Source: Desulfatirhabdium butyrativorans DSM 18734 (GTDB taxonomy: Bacteria; Desulfobacterota; Desulfobacteria; Desulfobacterales; Desulfatirhabdiaceae). From it: DNA of 64,000 nucleotides. The stretch covers positions 33,530 to 97,529 of the forward strand of contig NZ_AUCU01000021.1 of the NCBI RefSeq assembly GCF_000429925.1, written 5' to 3'. This document shows, in pieces, positions 44,213 through 51,945 of this stretch (the stretch's first letter is position 1; every line of letters starts with the position of its first letter). Both the position numbers and the translations under genes were made by a program. The notes below the pieces were generated by a model. That model searched no databases. It was given only the letters and a program-made list of their open reading frames with translations, and was not told the DNA's origin.

Positions 44213-44956
44213 TCAGGGTTTGGGAGAAAGCCCCCTTCCCGGCAGGCATTGTTTGCAGGGGAAATAGCCCTCCCAGAAGGCATCCCATAACCGATGGAAG
44301 GTCACCCGGTTGCGGGATGACGTTTTTCGTCCGAAAGGGCATCCGGGTTCATGAAACCGGAGGGAGCGGGTGTTTGCGATGTAGGTGCCGGGCTTTTCCT
44401 GCCAAGTCTGCCAAAGCCCTTTTCTGGCCTGCATCGCGCTTCGCTGAGCGTCCAGCAGCAGCTTCGCGTGCTTCATGTTCAGTCTGTAGGGAAAATATTG
44501 CGCCATGCCCGCAGCAAGGATTGCCTGGTTGACCATCGTTCCATTGGGCAGATAGACATAGGCCAATGTTCTGCCGAACACATCCTTTGTCTCGGTGTCC
44601 ATTTCAAGCCGGACGGATTTCCCGAGAACCGCGGTTTTGTTCCACTGGGCCGCTTCTCTGGCAAAGGGCTGATCGGGATGCATGTCGGATGCCATCTCCG
44701 GGGCGTTGACGCCGAGGTAGCGAATGGCCCTGCCATCCTGCAGCACGATCGTATCGCCATCCTGGACTTCACGGACCAGGCTTTCCGCAAAAGCCGCCTT
44801 GCCTGGACACAACAGGAGCGATACCAACAGAACAAGGGGCAGCGCCGACAACCAGACGGATGTGCGGCGATGCCCGATCAGGCGAGGGGTGGTGCACCTT
44901 CCTCCAATGCACGAAATGGCCGATTTTGCATTTTTCGATGGTTTGCCAGGGTGCAT
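44213..44956 (-). CDS. Secreted thermonuclease-like protein with a C-terminal zinc-type domain
   Basis: A 247-residue protein. A hydrophobic segment (about 36-55) ending in FAES acts as a signal anchor or signal peptide. The staphylococcal-nuclease fold follows (VQDGDTIVLQDGRAIRYLGV, NAPEM, TKDVFGRTLAYVYL), with the catalytic Arg, Glu and Arg in place. The C-terminal 45 residues carry FHEPGCPFG and FPCKQCLPG, a Cys/His pattern like the Ada-type zinc domain found fused to such nucleases. The ATG at 44956 is preceded by GGAA; a family A repeat ends 26 bases upstream. Confidence 0.87.
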   Translation of the reverse strand: MHPGKPSKNAKSAISCIGGRCTTPRLIGHRRTSVWLSALPLVLLVSLLLCPGKAAFAESLVREVQDGDTIVLQDGRAIRYLGVNAPEMASDMHPDQPFAREAAQWNKTAVLGKSVRLEMDTETKDVFGRTLAYVYLPNGTMVNQAILAAGMAQYFPYRLNMKHAKLLLDAQRSAMQARKGLWQTWQEKPGTYIANTRSLRFHEPGCPFGRKTSSRNRVTFHRLWDAFWEGYFPCKQCLPGRGLSPKP

Positions 44957-44982
44957 GTGCTTGATTCCATTTCGCTGTAAAT

Positions 44983-45033
44983 AGTGCCTGAACGAAAAAC
45001 CCCTGTTTGGATCAGTGCGCCGCCTGCGGGCAG
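44983..45033. repeat. Repeat family A, copy 7 (left half)
   Basis: AGTGCCTGAACGAAAAACCC followed by CTGTTTGGATCAG and GCGCCGCCTGCGGGCAG matches the left half of the family. Bases 45012-45033 lie inside the HD hydrolase gene, supplying its stop and last residues. Confidence 0.75.
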
Positions 45034-45611
45034 TGGACCGCTCCGGCAAGACCGATGGCCTCGGCCGCAGTGCGCATGCCCAGGATGGTGTCCGTGATCA
45101 GGGTTGTCAGCTCCATGCCGAGCATGGCGCATCCTTTTTCGATGACGCTCCGGTTGACCCCTGCCGCAAAGCGCTTGTCTTTCCATTTCTTCTTGACGCT
45201 TGAAGCCTCCATATCGAGGATGCTGCGGGATGGCCGGACCAGGGCCGCAGTCGTCACCAGGCCCGTCAGCTCATCGACGGCATAGAGCACTTTTTCCAGT
45301 TCGCTGATGGGTTCCACATCCGAGCAAAGCCCCCATCCATGGCTTACGACAGCCCGGATGTAATCGGCCGGCCATTGTTCGTCCCGCAGAATTTCTTCGG
45401 TCTTCTTGCAGTGTTGTTCCGGAAACCGCTCATAGTCGAGATCGTGAATCAGGCCGATGACGCCCCATTTCTCCTCGTCTTCCCCCCGAAGCCTGGCCAT
45501 ATGGCGCATGACTGCCTCGACACTCAGGGCGTGTTTGATGAGGCTTTCGGACTGGTTGTAGCGGCACAGCAGTTTCCATGCGTCTTCACGGGTCGGTTTG
45601 TTCATGGTCAT
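45012..45611 (-). CDS. HD-domain hydrolase (HDIG type)
   Basis: A 199-residue metal-dependent phosphohydrolase-like protein. Visible metal ligands are IKHALSVEAVMRHM (H), GLIHDLDYERFPEQH (HD) and IRAVVSHGWG (H), with the second Asp around AVDELTGLV. The reaction is unknown. The ATG at 45611 is chosen for AGGA spacing, although ATGs at 45617 and 45605 are close. The last residues (HCPQAAH) and the stop come from a family A repeat, so the natural C-terminus has probably been replaced. Confidence 0.85.
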   Translation of the reverse strand: MTMNKPTREDAWKLLCRYNQSESLIKHALSVEAVMRHMARLRGEDEEKWGVIGLIHDLDYERFPEQHCKKTEEILRDEQWPADYIRAVVSHGWGLCSDVEPISELEKVLYAVDELTGLVTTAALVRPSRSILDMEASSVKKKWKDKRFAAGVNRSVIEKGCAMLGMELTTLITDTILGMRTAAEAIGLAGAVHCPQAAH

Positions 45612-45663
45612 CAACATTCCTTTCCTGATGAGCCGGTTGCAACATCGGCATAGCGCGACATCC

Positions 45664-45715
45664 CTACGAAAGTCGAATATCAGGAGTCAGAAGTCAGGAG
45701 TCAGAAGAAAGCGGA
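45664..45715 (+). repeat. Repeat D, copy 1 (GGAGTCA type)
   Basis: CTACGAAAGTCGAATATCAGG is followed by tandem GGAGTCA-like heptamers. An inverted copy lies at 55711-55763. Confidence 0.75.
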
Positions 45716-45843
45716 TGGCTCCCGTTTTTTGTAGCTTGCTCCCGCGACTTTCATTAACCGGGTTTGAGCCCCGGCCCTACAGCGCCCCGTTGAATGGAAA
45801 CCGCCGGGGCGACTTCCGCGGGAAGGACTGCTGCAATCGGCCC

Positions 45844-48147
45844 TTATTTGATGCAGACCTTTCGGACCTGCAGCAGATTGCAATGGCCCGAAAAGACTTT
45901 TTCGATCCCGTCCTGCTTCAGGGTGGTCATGCCGTCGGCAATGGCCTGATCCCGGATTTCCTCCATCCGGGCCTTGGTCTGAATCAGTTTCTTGACCGCA
46001 TCGGTTCCCATCAGAAGCTCATGAATGCCCATCCGGCCCTTGTAACCGGTATGGTTGCATGCATCGCACCCTTCGGGTTTATACAGGGTCAGCTCGTTGC
46101 TGTAAGGAATGCGGACATTCTTCTCGAAGGCTTCCCGCCCGTATTCCCGCACGAGTTCATCATATTCTTCCCGGCCGGGATGATAGGGTTTCTTGCATTC
46201 CTTGCACAGGGTCAGCACGAGGCGCTGCGCCAGAATACACAGGACGGCGTCTGCAAAATTGAACGGGTCCATGCCCATGTCGAGAAGTCTCGTTACGGAT
46301 TCGGGCGCGCTGTTGGTATGAAGCGTCGAGAAGACGAGATGTCCCGTCAGAGATGCCTCGATGCCGATCTGTGTGGTTTCCTTGTCCCGCATTTCACCCA
46401 CCATGATCACATCGGGATCCGCCCGAAGAAACGCGCGCATGGCCATCGAAAAATCGAAACCGATTCTCGGGGCCACCTGAACCTGGCGAAGCCCCCTTTG
46501 GGTGATTTCGACAGGATCTTCCGCGGTCCAGATTTTGGTTTCCACCTTATTGATGTACCCGAGAGCGGAATGCAGCGTCGTCGTTTTCCCGGAGCCAGTC
46601 GGCCCGCAAACAAAAATGATGCCGTAGGGCTTGGTGATGGCGCTGATGAAAGCGTCATAGTTCTTTTTCGAAAATCCCATCTTGTCGAGGGGAATGGGCT
46701 CTCCGGCGGCCAGAATCCGCATCACGACATCTTCCAGCCCGCCCTGCGTCGGGATGGTGGCTACGCGCAGTTCGATGTCTTTTCCACCGTATTTCTTGAA
46801 CTTGATTTTTCCGTCCTGGGGTTTTCGGCGCTCTGCGATATCCAGCTCCGCCATGATCTTGATTCGGGAAACGATGGCGTTGCGGTAATTGTACGGGATT
46901 GTCTGGTAGGTATGGCACTGGCCGTCCACCCGAAACCGGACTTGAACGTTCTCTTTTCCGGGATAGGGTTCGATGTGAATATCGGATGCCTTGCGGTTGT
47001 AGGCATCCAGAATGATCTTGTTGGCCAGCTGCACGACAGCGCTGTCTTCCTCTCCGACGCTGGTATCCGTTTCCTCGATTTCGTCGGCGTCGCTCTGGAG
47101 GCGGGACAGAATTTCGTCGATGCCTGCCGTATCCTTTTCCTCATGGGTAAAGAGGGTAATGAACTGGTGAATGTCGTCTTCAAGGGCAAGGCAGAGTTTG
47201 AGGGGCTCCGTTTTGAAAATCGATTTGATCATGTCGATTTTCTGCAGATCCCTCGGATTGTCGATGGCAATCACCACATGCCCTTCTTCGATTTTGAGGG
47301 GGACCCAGACATTGGTGCGCAGAAAGGCCGGTTTGACGCGGGAGATGAGCTCTCCGGGGATGACGAATCTGGGAGAAAACTCAACAAATGGCAGTTTGTA
47401 AAACCGGCTCATGGAAGTCATGATATGCTTCTTGTCGATCTTGTACTGCCGCATCAGGATGGATTCGATCGGTTCCTTGCGCTGTCTGGATTCGATGATG
47501 GCCTTTTCGAGCTCTTTGAGGGTAATGAGGTTTTCGTCGATCAGGTAATCGAATTTGCTGGGCCTGCTGATGGCCATCCGTTTCTGGTTGTAGAGTGCAA
47601 TCCCGAGAATGCCTGCAAGTTCCTGGACAGATCGTTCATCTACTGCCGAAAACGGCTTGTTGTTGGCCCGGTTGATCAACTGGATGACGCCGAGAAGAAA
47701 TTTCTGGTGGATGATGGGGCAAGCCAGCACCTGGCGGGTGACAAATCCGGTTTTCTGATCCCAACTGGAATCGAAACGCAGCGCCGGATCGATACGCGAG
47801 AGCTCTGCGGCGTCATAGCAGTTGGCGATATTGACCACCCGTTGCTTGAAGGCCGAGAATCCGGCGATGCTCGAGGCGCTGATCGGGATGCGGATTTCCG
47901 CGATTTCGTCTCCCGATTTGAATCGGGAAAACAACTCCTTTTTGGGCCCGTCAACGACGTAGATGGTCAGCCTCTGGGCTTCAAAGAGGGTGATGATCTC
48001 ATCGCGCAGATGGACGAGAATCTCGTCGATGTTGCTGGCCGCATTGATGCGGTTGCAGATATCCTGCAATTTTCGCCGGTAGATGACCTCATGCTGCAGG
48101 CTCTGCACATTCGGGGTGCCATTGTTGCATATAACGGGTTCCGGCAT
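45844..48147 (-). CDS. GspE/PilB-family ATPase with N-terminal GAF domain
   Basis: A 767-residue assembly ATPase. A GAF-type domain (about 20-185) is followed by a MshEN/GspE N-terminal domain (about 195-330) and the secretion ATPase. The ATPase has Walker A GPTGSGKTTT, the Asp box TAEDPVEITQRG, Walker B-like RADPDVIMVGEMRD, the His box TLHTNSA, and a tetracysteine zinc site (CKECKKPY and CDACNHTG). It would power a type II secretion or type IV pilus machine, but no other parts are nearby. The GAF domain suggests ligand control. CAGGAG precedes the ATG. Confidence 0.92.
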   Translation of the reverse strand: MPEPVICNNGTPNVQSLQHEVIYRRKLQDICNRINAASNIDEILVHLRDEIITLFEAQRLTIYVVDGPKKELFSRFKSGDEIAEIRIPISASSIAGFSAFKQRVVNIANCYDAAELSRIDPALRFDSSWDQKTGFVTRQVLACPIIHQKFLLGVIQLINRANNKPFSAVDERSVQELAGILGIALYNQKRMAISRPSKFDYLIDENLITLKELEKAIIESRQRKEPIESILMRQYKIDKKHIMTSMSRFYKLPFVEFSPRFVIPGELISRVKPAFLRTNVWVPLKIEEGHVVIAIDNPRDLQKIDMIKSIFKTEPLKLCLALEDDIHQFITLFTHEEKDTAGIDEILSRLQSDADEIEETDTSVGEEDSAVVQLANKIILDAYNRKASDIHIEPYPGKENVQVRFRVDGQCHTYQTIPYNYRNAIVSRIKIMAELDIAERRKPQDGKIKFKKYGGKDIELRVATIPTQGGLEDVVMRILAAGEPIPLDKMGFSKKNYDAFISAITKPYGIIFVCGPTGSGKTTTLHSALGYINKVETKIWTAEDPVEITQRGLRQVQVAPRIGFDFSMAMRAFLRADPDVIMVGEMRDKETTQIGIEASLTGHLVFSTLHTNSAPESVTRLLDMGMDPFNFADAVLCILAQRLVLTLCKECKKPYHPGREEYDELVREYGREAFEKNVRIPYSNELTLYKPEGCDACNHTGYKGRMGIHELLMGTDAVKKLIQTKARMEEIRDQAIADGMTTLKQDGIEKVFSGHCNLLQVRKVCIK

Positions 48148-48153
48148 GGATGG

Positions 48154-48384
48154 CTACTCCTGGTTGTCTTTTCGAAAATGGCGAAATATCTTTTGTCCGC
48201 CGCCGCCGATGAGCAGGAGGCCCATGACGTAAAAACAGAAGGTGATGAAAGGGATCATATCGGCAAAGACAGGAATCGTTTGAATTTTCGGCATGATTTC
48301 CGGAATCCGGAAGAAAACCCCGATCCCTGCCAGCATCAGTGCGATGCCCCAGATCAATTGGAACGATTTGGATTTGGGCTCCAT
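48154..48384 (-). CDS. Small membrane protein of unknown function
   Basis: A 76-residue protein with two hydrophobic helices (about 8-24 and 40-62, FQLIWGIALMLAGIG and MIPFITFCFYVMGLLLIGG) and a basic C-terminus. The ATG at 48384 has TGGAG upstream. It ends six bases before the GspE-like gene and is probably co-transcribed with it, so it may act with that ATPase. No family is recognised. Confidence 0.75.
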   Translation of the reverse strand: MEPKSKSFQLIWGIALMLAGIGVFFRIPEIMPKIQTIPVFADMIPFITFCFYVMGLLLIGGGGQKIFRHFRKDNQE

Positions 48385-48546
48385 GAAGGCTCCAGATCGA
48401 CGATGATGAATGATGAATCGTGAAGGGTCCGCAAAAAAGTCAACTGATCTCGAATGCGCTGCATCACAGAAGCTGCCGGCTCCCATGCTCGGTCCGGGAA
48501 ATCGACCGGCTTGTCGACAAGTTGCCGATGGTCGGGGTCCGGTTCG

Positions 48547-49560
48547 TTACGCATCCACCATTTCGATGGTTGCTCCGCATTCGGGACATTTCCTTTCCAC
48601 AATGCGGTTTTTCCGGATCCTGAATCCCATGCGTTCGATCAGCAGCGCCGAACACGCCGGACAGTACGTATGCTCGCCGGCATCACCGGGCACATTTCCG
48701 GTATATACATGATGCAGGCCCGCCGCCAGTCCGATGCGCCTGGCTTCCTGCAGCGTGGGAACCGGTGTGAAGGCGCGATCGAGCATCTTGTAGTCGGGAT
48801 GAAATCGGCTGATATGCCAGGGAACGCCCGGCCCGAGTTCGTAACGGATAAAGGCCGCAAGCCGCCGCAATTCGTCCGGATCGTCGTTCATGCCGGGGAT
48901 GAGCAGTGTGGTGATCTCGATCCATATCCCTTTGGCTTTCATGCGTTGCAACGTATCGAGGACGGGCTGCAGTTTTGCGGAACAGACCTTTCGATAGAAT
49001 GCATCCGAAAAGGCTTTCAGATCGACATTGGCGGCATCCAGCACGGGTGCAAGATATTCCAGGGCTTCTTCGCTCATATAGCCATTGGTGACAAAAACAT
49101 TTTTCAATTCTTCCCTGTGCCCGGCTTTCATCACGTCGAAGGCGAATTCGGCGAAGACCGTCGGTTCGGTGTAGGTAAAGGCGATGCTCTTGCATCCGTT
49201 GGCGATGGCGTTGCGGACGATGGCGCCTGCCGATCGCTTCTCTCCCAGGATGATGCCGTTGCGATCGTTGGGCATCTGAGCAATATCCGCATTCTGGCAG
49301 AATCTGCAACGGAAATTGCATCCTACCGTCGCGATGGAATAGGAAAGGGAGCCGGGAAGAAAATGGTAGAGCGGTTTTTTTTCGATGGGATCGACATGCT
49401 CTGCGATCAACTTTCCGTATACCAGGGAGACAAGCGTCCCCTCACGGTTTTCCCGTACGCCGCAAATGCCGCGTTTTCCGTTTGGGATCACACAGCGGTG
49501 TGCGCAGAGATTGCAGGAGACACGGAGATCATCGGCTTTCTGATACAGGATCGCTTCCAT
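48547..49560 (-). CDS. amrS: AmmeMemoRadiSam-type radical SAM enzyme (AmrS-like)
   Basis: A 337-residue radical SAM protein. The N-terminal CNLCAHRC and CGVRENREGTL segment precedes the SAM cluster motif CNFRCRFC (C-X3-C-X2-C, about 81-88). AFTYTEPTVF, VTNGYM and IWIEITTLLIPG strands of the barrel come next, and CPACSALL plus CPECGATI near the end. This order matches the AmrS protein of the conserved AMMECR1-Memo-radical SAM set; neither partner is encoded here. The reaction is unknown. GGGGAGG precedes the ATG at 49560, and the gene overlaps the methyltransferase end by 32 bases. Confidence 0.9.
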   Translation of the reverse strand: MEAILYQKADDLRVSCNLCAHRCVIPNGKRGICGVRENREGTLVSLVYGKLIAEHVDPIEKKPLYHFLPGSLSYSIATVGCNFRCRFCQNADIAQMPNDRNGIILGEKRSAGAIVRNAIANGCKSIAFTYTEPTVFAEFAFDVMKAGHREELKNVFVTNGYMSEEALEYLAPVLDAANVDLKAFSDAFYRKVCSAKLQPVLDTLQRMKAKGIWIEITTLLIPGMNDDPDELRRLAAFIRYELGPGVPWHISRFHPDYKMLDRAFTPVPTLQEARRIGLAAGLHHVYTGNVPGDAGEHTYCPACSALLIERMGFRIRKNRIVERKCPECGATIEMVDA

Positions 49561-50461
49561 GGGATGTTTTCCTCCCCATCGTCGATGGTTGCGGTGTTCG
49601 GAACGATGGTTTCGATAGCCCGGCGAATGCCGAAATATCCTGCAGGCTTTCCGGTGGTGGGTATCCGTCGAAATTTGCGGGCAACCGCCGGGATGGATCG
49701 CACCCCATCTGGACAGGCATCGGCGCGGTCGAGCGCTTTTCGGCTTCCCGGTAGTTGACGACAAGGGGCCTCGTTCGGAATCGGGGAACGACGGATGCCG
49801 TCAGCAGCGAAAATGTGCCGAAAGGCAGGCGGCGCATGCATGCGGCATGGTCCAGCGTTCGGCTCATCCAGTTGTTCGACTGCGGGAAAAAAGAGGCATA
49901 ACAGCTTGTTACGGGAACCCTTCCCAGCATGGCCCGGATCGCTCGTTTCAGTTGAGAACAGGTGAAGACGTGAATGGCGTGATGCTTTTCTTTCGGGAAA
50001 ATCCGCATCATCTGCCGTCGAAAACCGCTCGTTGCATAGGGGTTGAACAGAGCGATAAAGACCCGGTTACGTGTGACCCGGAAAACCTCCTCGAGGGTTT
50101 TGAAGGGATCGGGCAGAAATTCGAGGGCGCAAAACAACGTCGCATAGTGGAACGCATTGTCTGAAAACGGCATGTCGTCTCCGTCGTAACGAAGGAAATC
50201 AATGCGTTTCCCAAGAGATTGCTCCGCTATATCGAGGAGATACGGGGAGTTATCGATGCAGGTGACTGAAAGACCTGCATCGAGGAGCGTGCTGCACACG
50301 GTATGATTGCCGCATCCGATGACAAGGGCCGATTTTCCGCGCAACGGCTGAAGCATCTCGATCATGAGCTGCGATTGCAGGGCAACGGCGGCTCGATGTT
50401 CGGATTGTTTCCACCACGCGACATAGGCTTTGGCCGTTTGAAAGTCGAAAAGCGCATCCAT
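49529..50461 (-). CDS. Class I SAM-dependent methyltransferase
   Basis: About 310 residues. The methyltransferase core (about 35-180) has ALVIGCGNHTVCSTLLDAG as the SAM-binding glycine loop, CIDNSP for the ribose acidic residue, DGDDMPFSDNAFHYATLFC, and ALEFLPDPFKTLEEVFRV, the pattern of the UbiE/Methyltransf_11 group. The substrate cannot be told. The C-terminal 60 residues are Pro/Arg-rich and overlap the AmrS start, so they may be extension sequence. The ATG at 50461 lacks a clear ribosome site. Confidence 0.78.
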   Translation of the reverse strand: MDALFDFQTAKAYVAWWKQSEHRAAVALQSQLMIEMLQPLRGKSALVIGCGNHTVCSTLLDAGLSVTCIDNSPYLLDIAEQSLGKRIDFLRYDGDDMPFSDNAFHYATLFCALEFLPDPFKTLEEVFRVTRNRVFIALFNPYATSGFRRQMMRIFPKEKHHAIHVFTCSQLKRAIRAMLGRVPVTSCYASFFPQSNNWMSRTLDHAACMRRLPFGTFSLLTASVVPRFRTRPLVVNYREAEKRSTAPMPVQMGCDPSRRLPANFDGYPPPESLQDISAFAGLSKPSFRTPQPSTMGRKTSHGSDPVSESR

Positions 50462-50764
50462 CGAATCAATGTAGGATATGCCGTGAGATAGATCAAGATA
50501 ATTCCCAACCCGTATCGGCTTCGACCGGTTTCGTTGTGACGTTGAAAACCCATTCACCGGTCCGCAGGCAGACCGTGCTGTCTTCTTGCGTATGTTTTCA
50601 AAAATGCGTATAAAGCTGCCGCAGTGAAACAGGAAGGATGTTTCGACAGGATATGGAGCGTCCGATGAAAGAGAAGCATAGCGGTTTGCCCGCTGTACTT
50701 TTCTCATTGGGCCGAATCAACCGCTGAGCCCGTATGAGGGGTTATTGAACAAAGGTGTCTGAAC
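50462..50764. other. Divergent intergenic region
   Basis: It lies between the leftward methyltransferase and the rightward FabH-like gene and should hold both promoters. The frame of the methyltransferase is open upstream through most of it, but composition does not look coding. No repeat was recognised. Confidence 0.4.
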
Positions 50765-51781
50765 TTGGCAAATTTTGCAGCAACCATTACGGGTACCGGA
50801 TCGGCCTTTCCGGCCGGAATCGTTACCAATCAGGATATTGTGGAAAAGCTGGCAGCCTCGGGGATTGAAACCAGCGACCAGTGGATCCGGGAAAGAAGCG
50901 GCATCCGCGAACGCCGGATGTCTGCCCCCGGCAATGCAGAAGAGTACAATTCCGCGCTCGGTTTTGCGGCAAGCCGCGCCGCGTTGGAAATGGCCGGCAG
51001 GAAACCGGAAGATATCGACCTGATCGCCTATGCCACCTGCACGCCGGATACGGTCATTCCATCGACGTCCTGCTGGCTGCAGCACAGGCTCGGAGCGGTC
51101 AACGCCTGGGCGATGGATCTCAATGCCGCATGCTCCGGATTCCTGTACTGCCTGAGCATCGCCGATCAGTTCATTCAGACGGGGCAGGTCAAAACCGCCC
51201 TGGTGATTGGAGCCGAAGTTCTGAGTTCCATCATCAACTGGTCGGACCGCGGATCGTGTATTCTGTTCGGAGATGCGGCAGGGGCCGTGGTTGTCGAGAG
51301 GGCCGAGGCGGATACGCCGAATCGCATTCTTTCCGCAACCCTTCGTTCCGACGGGAACCTCTGGGAACTGCTGCATATTCCGGCAGGTGGATCTCGATTT
51401 CCGGCGACTGCGGAGATCATCCGGGATTACCTGAACAAGATTCAGATGAACGGCAGGGAACTATTCAAGGTCGCCGTTCGAACCCTGACCAGTTTTGCCA
51501 AACAGACCCTGAAGAAGCACAAACTCACTCCGGAAGAGCTGGACTGGTTCATTCCCCACCAGGCCAATATCCGGATCATCGAAGCGGTTGCCGAACGGCT
51601 GTCCATCCCCATGGAAAAAGTTCTCGTGAATATCGACCGTTTCGGCAATACGTCCTCTGCCACCATCCCGACGGTCCTCGATGAGGCGGTACGGGCCGGA
51701 AAAATCCGCAAAGGCCAGACTGTTCTGATGGATGCATTCGGTTCAGGGTTGACCTTTGGCGCCGTTCTGGTGCGCTATTAA
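50765..51781 (+). CDS. fabH: Beta-ketoacyl-ACP synthase III-like protein (FabH family)
   Basis: A 338-residue thiolase-fold condensing enzyme with an intact Cys123-His265-Asn295 triad (NAACSGF, PHQANIR, GNTSSA). It fits FabH, which starts fatty-acid synthesis by joining acetyl-CoA and malonyl-ACP. The start is a TTG with AAAGGTG upstream. No other fatty-acid gene is near, so a secondary-metabolism or specialised FabH paralogue is possible. Confidence 0.9.
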   Translation: MANFAATITGTGSAFPAGIVTNQDIVEKLAASGIETSDQWIRERSGIRERRMSAPGNAEEYNSALGFAASRAALEMAGRKPEDIDLIAYATCTPDTVIPSTSCWLQHRLGAVNAWAMDLNAACSGFLYCLSIADQFIQTGQVKTALVIGAEVLSSIINWSDRGSCILFGDAAGAVVVERAEADTPNRILSATLRSDGNLWELLHIPAGGSRFPATAEIIRDYLNKIQMNGRELFKVAVRTLTSFAKQTLKKHKLTPEELDWFIPHQANIRIIEAVAERLSIPMEKVLVNIDRFGNTSSATIPTVLDEAVRAGKIRKGQTVLMDAFGSGLTFGAVLVRY

Positions 51782-51833
51782 ACCCAATATATAGATAAAA
51801 TTTATTGACACCCCACAATATCTTGTGTTAGAA
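51782..51833 (+). promoter_or_regulatory. nrdDG promoter with two predicted NrdR boxes
   Basis: Two 16-base sites fit the NrdR consensus ACACWATATATWGTGT. They are ACCCAATATATAGATA from 51782 (12 of 16) and CCACAATATCTTGTGT from 51813 (14 of 16). Their starts are 31 bases apart, the three-turn spacing typical of NrdR boxes. A perfect -35 TTGACA (51805-51810) with a 17-bp spacer and -10 TTAGAA (51828-51833) lies across the second box, so bound NrdR would cover the promoter. The first box begins at the fabH stop. Confidence 0.8.
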
Positions 51834-51945
51834 GCCAATCAATCCCGCCGGGTTGCCTGCTGTAACGGCATCCCGGCGGCCACTTGACACCTCAATTGTC
51901 CTGCTCCACTTTCTTTCAAGACCAACGTTTTTCAAGGGGGGACCC

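Noticed and set aside
45598..48423. Forward open frame of 941 codons
   Set aside because: It is the antisense shadow of the GAF/GspE ATPase, which has all catalytic motifs on the reverse strand.
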